NCBI RefSeq assembly: GCF_001482385.1
Contig: NZ_CP013611.1
Coordinates: 1,364,001-1,428,000, forward strand
Length of the DNA: 64,000 nucleotides
Direction of reading: 5' to 3'
Source of the DNA: Pseudoalteromonas rubra
Lineage (GTDB): Bacteria; Pseudomonadota; Gammaproteobacteria; Enterobacterales; Alteromonadaceae
In this document: piece by piece, positions 15,934 through 24,515 of the stretch
Numbering within the stretch: position 1 is the first letter of the stretch
Layout of the letters: every line of letters begins with the position of its first letter
Program-made: the position numbers and the translations under genes
The notes under the pieces: model-generated
Seen by the model: the letters and a program-made list of their open reading frames with translations, nothing else
Database searches by the model: none
Told to the model about the DNA's origin: nothing

Positions 15934-16263
15934 ATGTCAGAAAGTCGTTTGGTGTACTCCACCGAGTCTGGCCGGATCAAACATACCGAAAGCCAGCCAG
16001 AACCAGAAGTGAAATTATTTAAAGATGGCGCTGTACGAATAGAGCGACAGACAAAAGGCCGCAAAGGAAAAGGCGTCATGCTGGTCGTGGGTATCGACCC
16101 GACAGAACATGATCTGAAGAAACTGGCAAAAACCCTGAAAAGTAAAATGGGCCAGGGCGGCGCACTCAAAGACAACATCATTGAGATCCAGGGCGATGAT
16201 CGCAACAAGCTGAAAGCCTTGCTGGAAGCACAGGGCTTTAAGGTTAAAATAGCTGGCGGCTAG
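15934..16263 (+). CDS. yciH: SUI1-family translation factor YciH
   Basis: 109-residue eIF1/SUI1-like protein. The core RKGKGVMLVVGID and the run from MGQGGALKD to EIQGDDR are typical. In E. coli YciH acts at translation initiation and is linked to stress. It starts after GAGAGG. It is the only + strand gene inside an otherwise - strand signalling block, placed between the STAS gene and the GGDEF-EAL gene. Confidence 0.9.
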   Translation: MSESRLVYSTESGRIKHTESQPEPEVKLFKDGAVRIERQTKGRKGKGVMLVVGIDPTEHDLKKLAKTLKSKMGQGGALKDNIIEIQGDDRNKLKALLEAQGFKVKIAGG

Positions 16264-16272
16264 CCTGTATAT

Positions 16273-16305
16273 CGTGCGAAGTCTGACACGGGCTGGCTTC
16301 GCACG
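16273..16305. terminator. hairpin between yciH and the GGDEF-EAL gene
   Basis: 9 bp arms CGTGCGAAG/CTTCGCACG with a 15-base loop between convergent genes. There is no T-run, so terminator activity is uncertain. Confidence 0.45.
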
Positions 16306-16310
16306 CCAGA

Positions 16311-19304
16311 CTAATGCGCCTGTTTTCCCTGGCCAATATCCGGGTGCTGACTTTGCATCAAAATTTCATGCTCAGTCAAAGGCGCGCTGTAATAGTAGCC
16401 TTGTACAATAAAACAGTTATTTCTTTGTAAGAAGGCCACTTGTTCCTGAGTCTCTACTCCTTCTGCAATCACCTTCATACTGAGTTTTTGTGCCATCGCG
16501 ATGATAGCCGCGGTGATTTCCATATCATTAGAATCCTCAGGGATGTCCTTAACGAAAGACCGATCTACTTTGAGTACATCGACCGGAAAGCGTTTCAAAT
16601 AACTCAGTGACGAATAGCCCGTGCCAAAATCATCAATGGACAAAGACACACCGAGCTTTTTCATTTCCAACAATTGCTCAATGGCGGCTTCAACATCTCC
16701 CATTAACATACTCTCTGTCAGCTCCAAATGTAGCATTTGAGGTGATAGCCCTGTCTCTTTTAATGTCATTGCAATATTGTCAATCAGCTCAGCATCTTTA
16801 AACTGACGAGCTGACAGGTTGATTGAAATATCTGCGGTACGCCCACTGCGGCGTAGTCTGGCTGAAAACTGGCAAGCTTCACGCAATACCCAGGCACCAA
16901 GCTCTACAATCATGCCGGTTGCTTCAGCAATAGGTATGAACTTTGTCGGTGCAATAAACCCTTTTTCAGGATGATACCAGCGCACCAGGGCTTCGTAGCC
17001 GACCACTTGCTCCGTAATGCTGTCAATCTGAGGTTGGTAGCGCAGACTGAACTGTCCTTCCTTGATGGCCTGGCGCAGCTCGTTTTCAATGTACAAACGC
17101 TCGTTGGCCGCTGCATCCAGTTCCTGTGAGTAAAAATGAAAGGTATTGCGCCCTTTCGCTTTGGCCTCATACATTGCCAAATCTGCGTGTTTCAGCAGCT
17201 GTTCTTCTTCTTTACTATCAAAAGGAGCCAGTGTAATGCCGATACTGGCGCTGACAATCACTTCATTGTTACCAAGCCGGATTGGTTTGGCCAATGTTCG
17301 CTGAATGGTATGTGCGACATCCATCGCATTTTCGCGGCTCTCAATCCCGCTGAGCAAAACAGCGAATTCATCACCGCCCAGGCGTGCAATCGTGTCTTCT
17401 GCGCGCAGCCTTTGTTTTAACCTGTCCGCCACTTCGACCAGCAAACGGTCTCCGGCATCGTGGCCCAGTGTGTCATTGATGCGTTTAAATTCGTCAAGAT
17501 CAAAATAAAACAGTGCAAAGGCATAATGCCCGCGCTCTGCCAGTGCCATCGACTTACGCAGCTGCATGCGGAAAAAAGTGCGATTTGCCAGCCCGGTCAG
17601 AGTATCAAAATAAGCCAACTCTTCCATTTTTCGCTGGCTCTCTTTTACAAAGGAAATATCCTGAGCCGACGCCACATAGCTGGAAATTCTCCCATTCTCC
17701 TCTCTGATTGGGGAAATACTCAAACTCACCCAGATCGGCTCATCAGAGATGCCTTGCAGCAGTGTATCACCACGCCAGTAATTACGACTGCGCAGATCAA
17801 AGTCTATGTCATCGATAATGATCGCCATCTCTTTCGAGACAATACCGAGCAAGGGCGCACCGGTGAAATGCGCTTCGTTAAAACCGGTCATTTCCAACAT
17901 TTTGGGATTGACATATTCAATCTTGAATCTGTCATTGGTGATCAGCACGCCGGTGCCAGAGAATTCCACAGCCTTACCTAACCGATTTGCTTGTTTTTGC
18001 GCAGACTCCCTTTCTGACACCCGGGTATTTAGCCCATGGATCAATTTACGGGTTTCATCGCTCATATCATTGATCGAAGCGTTCAACATTCCCAGCTCAT
18101 CATTAGCATCTGGCAGTTCAGGATAGTCCAGCTGACCCTTACCAAACGACACCAACGCATCCACAGATTGATTAATGCGCCTGAGGATCAAGTGATAGAT
18201 CACCTGATGCAGTAACAGAGAAACAAACAGCCCATAAATGATAAACAAGCCTGAGAACTTCCACTTCAAGTCATGCAATGCAAACAAAGCCGAATCTCGT
18301 TTCTTGTAATAGCCGATATACCAATCCAGCTCGGTAAGGTGCACAACGTTCGCCAGATAAGACTCCTGCTGATATCCGAATTCACTTTGCAAACTAGGTA
18401 AGTTAACGCGCAACGTATTGTCTATCATTTCCTGAAAGGCAGCGGGCAAGGAACCTTTATCTGCCAGTTGATTATTATGCGCAATAATCCCCATATTGGG
18501 TGCAGATAACACACGTCCCTGCTTATCAAAAACAATGTATGCTGATTCTTCGGTGGATTTCGGTAGCCGTCTAAGCAACACATCGAGCTCCAGATCACTG
18601 CCCGTAAACCCCTGATAAACATCGTCAACATACAATGGCACGAGTACACTAACGACCCATTTGCTCCAGACTGCATCATAATGAATCCCAGACCACAATG
18701 CCTGGCGAGTGGGGTTAAGCTCTTCGCGCAACAATGGCAACCCATGAATACTGAAATGACTACTCCCTTTGCCGTCCACCAGCAACGAGTTTGGCGGTGA
18801 AATACGCACAAAGTCATCTGTGGTATGGAGATAAAAATTAAAAAAGTCCTGCAATAACAAAGGGGACAAAGAATTCCAGACGAATTCTGATTCGGTAAGT
18901 AATGCCTGAGTCTGTTCGTTCAGGTTTTTTACTGGCAAGTAGGCCGCTGAAATACCATTTGCGGCGATACTATTAATACGCTCATCGTTTCGATTAATTT
19001 GTACCTGCTGTTCAGATGAGGTTTGTCCGGGTTGCTCCGAAAACAAAGACCTGCTCACCACCATGTTGGCTTGCTGCGCCAACTTTTTCTTTAGTGTGAG
19101 AAACTCAGAGAAGTGCATCTGGGTTTGTTCGCTTTGCACCCTCAACTCATGAAATTCTTCGTAGACAAGCTGCTTTTCTTCGGTTTTCAACATTAAAGCA
19201 GCAGCAATTGCCCCGGCAATCAAACAAACAGCGGCAGTTAACACCGGAAGTTTGACACTAAGCGAGTTAAAACCAAAGCGAGACACAGGTCGTCGATAGC
19301 CCAC
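16311..19304 (-). CDS. membrane GGDEF-EAL protein (c-di-GMP cyclase/phosphodiesterase)
   Basis: 997 residues. Transmembrane helix 1 is at about 20-40, a periplasmic Cache-like sensor at 45-340, helix 2 at 350-372, HAMP at 372-425, PAS at 440-555, GGDEF at 560-725 and EAL at 740-985. The cyclase site GGDEF (643-647) is intact, with an RxxD inhibitory site Arg634-Asp637 five residues before it. The phosphodiesterase has EAL (771-773), NLSARQF, LELTES, DDFGTGYSSL, KVDRSF and AEGVET, so both activities look possible. It would make or break c-di-GMP in response to a periplasmic signal. It faces yciH and sits near the partner-switching pair. Confidence 0.93.
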   Translation of the reverse strand: MGYRRPVSRFGFNSLSVKLPVLTAAVCLIAGAIAAALMLKTEEKQLVYEEFHELRVQSEQTQMHFSEFLTLKKKLAQQANMVVSRSLFSEQPGQTSSEQQVQINRNDERINSIAANGISAAYLPVKNLNEQTQALLTESEFVWNSLSPLLLQDFFNFYLHTTDDFVRISPPNSLLVDGKGSSHFSIHGLPLLREELNPTRQALWSGIHYDAVWSKWVVSVLVPLYVDDVYQGFTGSDLELDVLLRRLPKSTEESAYIVFDKQGRVLSAPNMGIIAHNNQLADKGSLPAAFQEMIDNTLRVNLPSLQSEFGYQQESYLANVVHLTELDWYIGYYKKRDSALFALHDLKWKFSGLFIIYGLFVSLLLHQVIYHLILRRINQSVDALVSFGKGQLDYPELPDANDELGMLNASINDMSDETRKLIHGLNTRVSERESAQKQANRLGKAVEFSGTGVLITNDRFKIEYVNPKMLEMTGFNEAHFTGAPLLGIVSKEMAIIIDDIDFDLRSRNYWRGDTLLQGISDEPIWVSLSISPIREENGRISSYVASAQDISFVKESQRKMEELAYFDTLTGLANRTFFRMQLRKSMALAERGHYAFALFYFDLDEFKRINDTLGHDAGDRLLVEVADRLKQRLRAEDTIARLGGDEFAVLLSGIESRENAMDVAHTIQRTLAKPIRLGNNEVIVSASIGITLAPFDSKEEEQLLKHADLAMYEAKAKGRNTFHFYSQELDAAANERLYIENELRQAIKEGQFSLRYQPQIDSITEQVVGYEALVRWYHPEKGFIAPTKFIPIAEATGMIVELGAWVLREACQFSARLRRSGRTADISINLSARQFKDAELIDNIAMTLKETGLSPQMLHLELTESMLMGDVEAAIEQLLEMKKLGVSLSIDDFGTGYSSLSYLKRFPVDVLKVDRSFVKDIPEDSNDMEITAAIIAMAQKLSMKVIAEGVETQEQVAFLQRNNCFIVQGYYYSAPLTEHEILMQSQHPDIGQGKQAH

Positions 19305-19480
19305 GATAAACCTTTTAGCTATTTATAGTTTTTTCAGGATAAGTGCGCAGAATATACCAGATCATGGGGAGCCTCGCCAAACACTTTGCCAAATATGTCT
19401 CAATTCGGACTTGTATAGTTAAAATGATCTGTGCTAATAATAGCGTTAATTAAATTAAGCACCAAAATTTAGACAGATTT

Positions 19481-19528
19481 ATGACTATAACACGCGACTA
19501 TTTTTTCTTTTTTAGCTTCTTTAGGTGA
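19481..19528 (+). CDS. pheL: phe leader peptide PheL
   Basis: A 15-codon leader, MTITRDYFFFFSFFR, followed by TGA, 90 bp before pheA. Six phenylalanine codons and one tyrosine codon make it a sensor of charged tRNA-Phe. It is followed by mutually exclusive hairpins (see the attenuator). The sequence differs from E. coli PheL but the logic is the same. Confidence 0.92.
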   Translation: MTITRDYFFFFSFFR

Positions 19529-19529
19529 A

Positions 19530-19595
19530 GAGGCTTAACTGTTTGCGTGTAAAAGTTCAGATAGCTAAGCCTCCCACACTGGGAGGCTTTTTTTT
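19530..19595 (+). promoter_or_regulatory. transcription attenuator of pheA
   Basis: Terminator stem AGCCTCCCA (19568-19576)/TGGGAGGCT (19580-19588) followed by eight T. The antiterminator pairs GAGGCTTA (19530-19537) with TAAGCCTC (19566-19573), which uses the left arm of the terminator. The end of the leader coding region, AGCTTCTT, can pair with AAGAGGCT and so block the antiterminator. Ribosome stalling at the Phe codons would free it and allow pheA transcription. Confidence 0.9.
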
Positions 19596-19617
19596 GGCAC
19601 AATGGGAGTGAGGACCT

Positions 19618-20772
19618 ATGACACAAGATACTTTGGATGCTCTGCGTAAAGACATCAACGAAATTGACTCTGAGCTGCTTATCCTGCTGGCAAAACGCCG
19701 CAGACTAAGCCACAGCGTATTGGAATATAAGATCACCAATAACAAACCAATCCGAGACGAAGCTCGCGAGCTCGCGCTACTGGAAAAGCTCATCAACTAT
19801 GGTAAATCACTGGGCCTGGACCCTTTTTATATCAATAATGTTTTTCAGGTTATCCTGGAAGATTCAGTATTGAATCAACAAGCGATGTTACAAAAAAGCC
19901 TGAACCCGGAGTCGTTAAGCGATACGCATAAAGTGGCTTATCTTGGCGGACAGGGATCATACAGCCAGCTTGCCTGCCACAAATATTTTAGCCGCCGCCC
20001 GGGTACCCTGGTTGAACTGGGATGCCAGACATTTTTAGATATCACCCAGTCTGTCGAAAAAGGTCAGGCTGATTACGGTATTTTACCCATTGAAAACACC
20101 AGCTCTGGCAGTATCAATGAAGTCTTTGATTTACTCCAGCACGCTCAGGTCTCGATTATTGGCGAGGTGACGCACAGCGTAGAACATTGTTTGTTGGCGC
20201 AAGAAGGCACAACCCTCAAAGACATCAACAAAATTTTTGCACATCACCAACCTTTCGCACAATGCAGTCGCTTCCTGGAAGGCCTCGGCGACCTGACGCA
20301 AGAAGCCTGTGACTCCACCTCCAGTGCGCTTAAACTGGCAGCCGATACCCCGAATAGTGCAGCTATTGGTTCAGCACAAGCCGGGAAAGGATTCGGCCTT
20401 GAAGTGCTGAAAACGGGTCTCGCGAACCAGGCTGAGAATCACAGCCGCTTTATTGTCGTTGCACGTCAGCCACTGCAAGTATCGACACAGATCCCGACCA
20501 AAACCAGCCTGATCATGGCAACCAAACAAAAAGTCGGCTCCCTAGCCGATGCCCTGATGGTTTTCAAAGAGCACAACATTAACATGACTAAGCTGGAATC
20601 ACGTCCGGTACCAGGTAACCCTTGGGAAGAAGTCTTTTATGTTGACCTGCAGGCCAATGTCGCCGACAAACTGGTGCAAAGCGCCCTTGAATCGCTAAAA
20701 GAGCATACTCAGTTTGTGCGCATTCTGGGCTGCTATCAAAGCGAATCTTTGCAGGCAGTCGAAGTTGTATAA
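19618..20772 (+). CDS. pheA: bifunctional chorismate mutase/prephenate dehydratase
   Basis: P-protein of phenylalanine synthesis: chorismate to prephenate to phenylpyruvate. It is 384 residues. The AroQ chorismate mutase is at 1-90 (LRKDINEIDSELLILLAKRR). The prephenate dehydratase is at about 105-285, with ENTSSGSINEVFDLL and NHSRFIVV. The ACT domain is at about 298-370, with ESRPVPGNPWEEVFY, the Phe-binding motif. The GALV motif of E. coli is GSLA here, so feedback sensitivity may differ slightly. It is preceded by pheL and its attenuator, and its stop codon overlaps the tip of a palindromic repeat. It converges with tyrA. Confidence 0.97.
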   Translation: MTQDTLDALRKDINEIDSELLILLAKRRRLSHSVLEYKITNNKPIRDEARELALLEKLINYGKSLGLDPFYINNVFQVILEDSVLNQQAMLQKSLNPESLSDTHKVAYLGGQGSYSQLACHKYFSRRPGTLVELGCQTFLDITQSVEKGQADYGILPIENTSSGSINEVFDLLQHAQVSIIGEVTHSVEHCLLAQEGTTLKDINKIFAHHQPFAQCSRFLEGLGDLTQEACDSTSSALKLAADTPNSAAIGSAQAGKGFGLEVLKTGLANQAENHSRFIVVARQPLQVSTQIPTKTSLIMATKQKVGSLADALMVFKEHNINMTKLESRPVPGNPWEEVFYVDLQANVADKLVQSALESLKEHTQFVRILGCYQSESLQAVEVV

Positions 20773-20935
20773 TGCCAATTTGCTTAATTAAGTGCTCTAT
20801 TTTGAGGCGAGAAAATAGGGTCGATAACAAGGCGAAAATTTTGCGATTTAGTTATTCTAAATAAGAAATTTTTAACGCCGTTAGCGTCATATTTGCTCCT
20901 TCAAATTGAGCAAGGTATTAAGTGAAATTGGTATT
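20771..20935. repeat. 165 bp palindromic MITE-like repeat between pheA and tyrA
   Basis: Imperfect inverted tips AATGCCAATT (20771-20780) and AATTGGTATT (20926-20935). Further matching blocks inside (CTTAAT, GCTC, and the central GATTTAG/CTAAAT) make the whole unit able to fold on itself. It has no coding capacity and looks like a non-autonomous element. The left tip overlaps the pheA stop codon. Confidence 0.75.
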
Positions 20936-20944
20936 AATTATTCT

Positions 20945-20964
20945 GAGCGAGGCCTGCCTCGCTC
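20945..20964 (-). terminator. hairpin after tyrA
   Basis: Perfect 8 bp stem GAGCGAGG-CCTG-CCTCGCTC, 14 bp past the tyrA stop. The T-run is weak. Confidence 0.6.
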
Positions 20965-20977
20965 TGATATGAAGCAA

Positions 20978-22117
20978 TTATGAAATGACCTTAGCGTCGT
21001 TAGCCTTGTTCAGCAAACCACGGCTTTGGCGCAAAAAGGTTTGGGCACTGTCCGAAAAATATCCCTTCGCTTCTTCAAACGCGGCCATTAAGGCAGCTTT
21101 ATCCCCGGCCTGTAATCTGCTCAGGGTCTGCTCAAACGTATCCTGATAGCTCGCGAGTAACCCTTCTACTTCGTCAAATTGAGCTAACATAATGTCGGTA
21201 TAGAGCTCTCCCGATTGCGCGAACAAACGACCGACCATCATAAGTTCTAACTGATAAATTGGCGATGAGCAGCTTCTTAGCTCTTCCAGTGTATGACATT
21301 GCCGGGCCAAAAACTGGCCATATACAAAGGTTGTCAGGTGGCGCATAACCTGAATGATCTGCATTGCCTGATCGTGCTTTTTAGCCGCCATGTTCGCCAA
21401 GTGACAGCCCCAGATCTGTAATTGGTCAAGCAGTCCCTGATAAACTTCACCACCACGCCCGTCGCACACTACGACTGTTTGTTTAACCCAGTGTGAAATA
21501 TCCGGTCCAAACATAGGGTGTAGCCCGACCACAGGTCCCGGATGCTTTTTCATCATCGCCTGTAACGGGGCTTGTTTAACCGATGTAATGTCAGCGAGTA
21601 TGCACTCATCGGGCAATGGTGGCAGGTCCTGGATAACCTGCTCTAAAGCATTGATAGGGACACTCAACAATACCAGCCTGGCGTCTGCAAGAATGCTAGC
21701 CTGATCGGCCTGCTGTGCCTTGTCGAGCACCCGTACTTCATATCCAGAGCGTTGCAACTGGCGAGCAAAAAGCTGGCCCATAGCCCCCGCGCCACCGACA
21801 ATCACCACAGGGGATAATTGCGGCGCTGCACATGCCAATTCACTTTGCTGATTTTCATAAGCCTCGCGCATCATACGGCGCAAAATGTCTTCAACCAGAT
21901 CCGGGTTTACCCCTTTGCGCTCGGCCTGTGCTCGCCGGGCCTCAATCAGGCTGGCTTCCCGTTGCGGCACATGCAGTGGTGCCCCGGAGGCTTGTTTTAT
22001 TTTCCCCACCTGCTCAGTGAGCTCACGCCGCTGCGCGAGCAGGTCAACTAACGCACTGTCACACGCGTCAATTTTGTCCCTGAGCAAGGATAGTTCAGAT
22101 GTTTGACTCATTCCCAT
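20978..22117 (-). CDS. tyrA: bifunctional chorismate mutase/prephenate dehydrogenase
   Basis: T-protein of tyrosine synthesis: chorismate to prephenate to 4-hydroxyphenylpyruvate. It is 379 residues, the usual length. The chorismate mutase is at 1-90 (LRDKIDACDSALVDLLAQRR). The NAD-binding prephenate dehydrogenase starts at about 104 (VVIVGGAGAMGQLFARQL), with GLHPMFGPD and the helical C-terminal domain. The start may be the ATG at 22117 or the one at 22111. The upstream DNA holds a good TyrR-box candidate that nearly touches the start. It is convergent with pheA. Confidence 0.96.
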   Translation of the reverse strand: MGMSQTSELSLLRDKIDACDSALVDLLAQRRELTEQVGKIKQASGAPLHVPQREASLIEARRAQAERKGVNPDLVEDILRRMMREAYENQQSELACAAPQLSPVVIVGGAGAMGQLFARQLQRSGYEVRVLDKAQQADQASILADARLVLLSVPINALEQVIQDLPPLPDECILADITSVKQAPLQAMMKKHPGPVVGLHPMFGPDISHWVKQTVVVCDGRGGEVYQGLLDQLQIWGCHLANMAAKKHDQAMQIIQVMRHLTTFVYGQFLARQCHTLEELRSCSSPIYQLELMMVGRLFAQSGELYTDIMLAQFDEVEGLLASYQDTFEQTLSRLQAGDKAALMAAFEEAKGYFSDSAQTFLRQSRGLLNKANDAKVIS

Positions 22118-22120
22118 ACC

Positions 22121-22145
22121 GTAAACTATTATTTACTTCAGTAAA
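22121..22145 (-). promoter_or_regulatory. candidate TyrR box(es) of tyrA
   Basis: GTAAACTATTATTTAC (22121-22136) has the GTAAA-N6-TTTAC symmetry of TyrR boxes (consensus TGTAAA-N6-TTTACA), missing only the outermost bases. A second overlapping dyad, TTTACTTCAGTAAA, follows at 22132-22145. The site is immediately upstream of the tyrA start, as expected for repression. Confidence 0.6.
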
Positions 22146-22220
22146 CTAAAAGATACAACCAGTCTAACAGGAAGAAATAGGATTAGGAAGCGGATTGATA
22201 TTATAGGATACAGAAACCAA

Positions 22221-22250
22221 AACGGGCCACTCAAAGAGTGGCCCGTTTTT
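22221..22250 (-). terminator. terminator of the rpsP-rplS operon
   Basis: 12 bp stem AACGGGCCACTC-AAA-GAGTGGCCCGTT, 23 bp past the rplS stop. The T/A flanks let it serve both strands. Confidence 0.9.
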
Positions 22251-22272
22251 AAGCATTGGTAAATGCGACGTA

Positions 22273-22632
22273 TTAATTAAGTTTTTCTTTAATACGTGCA
22301 GACTTACCAGAACGCTCACGCAGATAGTAAAGTTTCGCGCGGCGAACTGCACCACGACGCTTCACTGCAATGCTGCTGATAAGAGGGCTGTGCGTTTGGA
22401 ATACACGCTCTACACCTTCACCGTTCGAGATTTTACGAACTGTGAATGCAGAGTGAAGACCACGATTACGCTTAGCGATTACAACACCTTCAAAGGCCTG
22501 TAGACGCTCTTTGTCACCTTCTTTAACGCGAACCTGAACAACAACTGTGTCACCAGCGCCGAACGCAGGTACGTCTTTTTTAAGCTGCTCTTCTTCAAGC
22601 GCTTTAATAATATTTTGGTTTACTTTTGCCAT
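22273..22632 (-). CDS. rplS: 50S ribosomal protein L19
   Basis: 119-residue L19, which sits at the 30S-50S interface. The family sequence is clear ([33 protein letters not shown]). The frame has four extra codons upstream. The ATG at 22632 gives the normal start [10 protein letters not shown]. It is the last gene of rpsP-rimM-trmD-rplS, 33 bp after trmD, followed by a terminator. Confidence 0.97.
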   Translation of the reverse strand: MAKVNQNIIKALEEEQLKKDVPAFGAGDTVVVQVRVKEGDKERLQAFEGVVIAKRNRGLHSAFTVRKISNGEGVERVFQTHSPLISSIAVKRRGAVRRAKLYYLRERSGKSARIKEKLN

Positions 22633-22665
22633 TTTATTTCTCACATTCCTAGGAGTAACTGTCTT

Positions 22666-23430
22666 CTAGCCACAAGCTTCATGTTCTTGCTGAAATTCAG
22701 CAAGCAAACGTACTTGCTCCTCAGTCAGAGCTAGGTTACGCAACAAGTCTGGACGGCGTAACCAAGTTCTACCCAGTGACTGCTTTAAGCGCCACTCGGC
22801 TATCGCTTGGTGGTTTCCACTGAGTAATACAGCAGGCACCTGTTTTCCATCCAACGTTTCTGGCCGAGTATAGTGTGGACAATCTAATAAGCCGTCTGAA
22901 AACGAATCTTGTTCAGCAGACTGGTTGTGTCCCAGCACACCAGGCACCAATCGAGCGACTGCGTCGATCAATGTCATGGCAGGCAGTTCACCCCCACTTA
23001 AAATAAAATCCCCGATGGACCATTCTTCGTCGACATACGACTCGATGATCCGCTCGTCTATACCTTCGTAGCGACCAGCGACTAAAATCAACTTTTCGGA
23101 TTGAGCCAGTTCGGCCGCACCTTGTTGATCTAACTTCCGCCCTTGTGGAGACATATAAATTACTTTAGCGCCCTCACCTGCCGCCTGTTTGGCGTCAAGG
23201 ATAGCTTGCTTGAGAGGCTCGACCATCATCAACATCCCCGGACCACCACCATAAGGCCGATCATCAACGGTTCTGTGTTTATCTAGCGCATAGTCTCTCG
23301 GGTTCCAGCAGTGAAAGTCGATCAGCCCGTTTTTTACGGCCCGACCGGTTACACCTTGCTGAGTTACCGCGTCAAACATTTCAGGAAAGAGCGAAATCAC
23401 CCCAACCCATAGTTTTTGCTGTTCACTCAT
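22666..23430 (-). CDS. trmD: tRNA (guanine-N1)-methyltransferase TrmD
   Basis: SPOUT-family enzyme that makes m1G37 in tRNAs and prevents frameshifts. It is 254 residues with the knot region [32 protein letters not shown] and the early [10 protein letters not shown]. The start codon overlaps the rimM stop (TAATG), indicating translational coupling. Confidence 0.98.
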   Translation of the reverse strand: MSEQQKLWVGVISLFPEMFDAVTQQGVTGRAVKNGLIDFHCWNPRDYALDKHRTVDDRPYGGGPGMLMMVEPLKQAILDAKQAAGEGAKVIYMSPQGRKLDQQGAAELAQSEKLILVAGRYEGIDERIIESYVDEEWSIGDFILSGGELPAMTLIDAVARLVPGVLGHNQSAEQDSFSDGLLDCPHYTRPETLDGKQVPAVLLSGNHQAIAEWRLKQSLGRTWLRRPDLLRNLALTEEQVRLLAEFQQEHEACG

Positions 23431-23963
23431 TAAAATGCCGGATCCCAGTCTACAGTAATTTCTCTATCTTCGTGTTTAACCTCAATCACGACAGAATCTG
23501 TCAGGAATGGAATTAAACGCTCAGACTGACCAAATGCATCTTTTTTGTTTGCTTTCACAACCAAAACGTCATTTGACCCAGTCTCCATCAAGTCATCAAC
23601 ATGACCCAGGTTATACCCTTTTGTCGTAACGACTGTCATACCGATGAGATCTCGCCAATAAAACTCCCCTTCTGGTAATTCGGGAAGCTGCTCTACATCT
23701 ACTGAGATTTCTGCATTGGTCAGTGCCATTGCTTCGTCTCTGTCGTTGATGTTCGCAAACTTAGCGATAAAGCCCTTGCTGTGTCGACGCCAGTCGCTCA
23801 CCTCAAGGGTTTGCCATTTACCTTGTTGACCTATCAACCATGGGCTGAAATCGAAGATCCCTTGGGGATCATCAGTAAATGAATGCACCTTAAGCCAACC
23901 TTTGATGCCATAAGGAGCACCAAGTTTACCAACAACGATTGTCGAGGCTTTTTCTTGACTCAT
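23430..23963 (-). CDS. rimM: 16S rRNA processing factor RimM
   Basis: 177-residue 30S maturation factor that binds S19 and acts on the 16S 3' domain. The N-terminal barrel has [19 protein letters not shown] and the C-terminal PRC-barrel has [11 protein letters not shown]. It lies 17 bp after rpsP and overlaps trmD by one base. Confidence 0.97.
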   Translation of the reverse strand: MSQEKASTIVVGKLGAPYGIKGWLKVHSFTDDPQGIFDFSPWLIGQQGKWQTLEVSDWRRHSKGFIAKFANINDRDEAMALTNAEISVDVEQLPELPEGEFYWRDLIGMTVVTTKGYNLGHVDDLMETGSNDVLVVKANKKDAFGQSERLIPFLTDSVVIEVKHEDREITVDWDPAF

Positions 23964-23980
23964 GGTTACACTTACGCCTA

Positions 23981-24229
23981 TTAAGCCGCTTTACGAGCGT
24001 CTTTAACCAGTTTAGCTACGCGATCAGAAAGACCAGCGCCTTGACCTACCCAGTGATCAACACGGGCAAGGTCCAGACGAAGCTTTTCTTCTTGACCAGC
24101 AGCGATTGGGTTAAAGAAACCTACTTTCTCGATGAAACGACCGTCACGCGAGAAACGGCTATCCGCAACCACGATTTGATAGAATGGACGCTTTTTAGCG
24201 CCGCCACGTTGCAAACGAATAGTTACCAT
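23981..24229 (-). CDS. rpsP: 30S ribosomal protein S16
   Basis: 82-residue S16, first gene of the rpsP-rimM-trmD-rplS operon. [25 protein letters not shown] is the family N-terminus. It has a good promoter about 70 bp upstream and a leader that begins with a hairpin. Confidence 0.98.
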   Translation of the reverse strand: MVTIRLQRGGAKKRPFYQIVVADSRFSRDGRFIEKVGFFNPIAAGQEEKLRLDLARVDHWVGQGAGLSDRVAKLVKDARKAA

Positions 24230-24271
24230 ACCGTCCTCTACATAGATTGACTGTTTTCATTAATAAGATTT

Positions 24272-24290
24272 GCTTCCCACTTTGGGAAGC
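24272..24290 (-). promoter_or_regulatory. 5' leader hairpin of the rpsP operon
   Basis: GCTTCCC-ACTTT-GGGAAGC, positioned so that it would form the very 5' end of the mRNA from the promoter at 24297-24324. It could stabilise the message or be an autoregulatory site. Confidence 0.5.
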
Positions 24291-24296
24291 TGGGGA

Positions 24297-24324
24297 ATTG
24301 TACGTCTTTTTTCACGCATTGCAA
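24297..24324 (-). promoter_or_regulatory. sigma70 promoter of the rpsP operon
   Basis: On the - strand TTGCAA, a 16 bp spacer, then TACAAT. It is close to consensus and 68 bp upstream of rpsP. The rest of the 286 bp gap to the haem receptor stop (24325-24515) shows only one other hairpin. Confidence 0.75.
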
Positions 24325-24454
24325 GTGTGAAATCCATTTTATTACCAAATGATGAAGACGCAGTACCATTGGCAGGGAGTAACGCGTTGGTGGGTATGTC
24401 TTTGCAGCACTGTCTCCATGAACTTAGACCAACATAGTACGACGAGTCTGAGAT

Positions 24455-24485
24455 TAGAAGGGCCTTAAACGCAAAGACCCTTCTA
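24455..24485 (-). terminator. hairpin after the haem receptor gene
   Basis: 8 bp arms TAGAAGGG/CCCTTCTA with a 15-base loop, 31 bp past the receptor stop. The T-run is poor. Confidence 0.5.
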
Positions 24486-24515
24486 TATATAGGTAAGGTG
24501 CCAGAGGTGGGCTAA

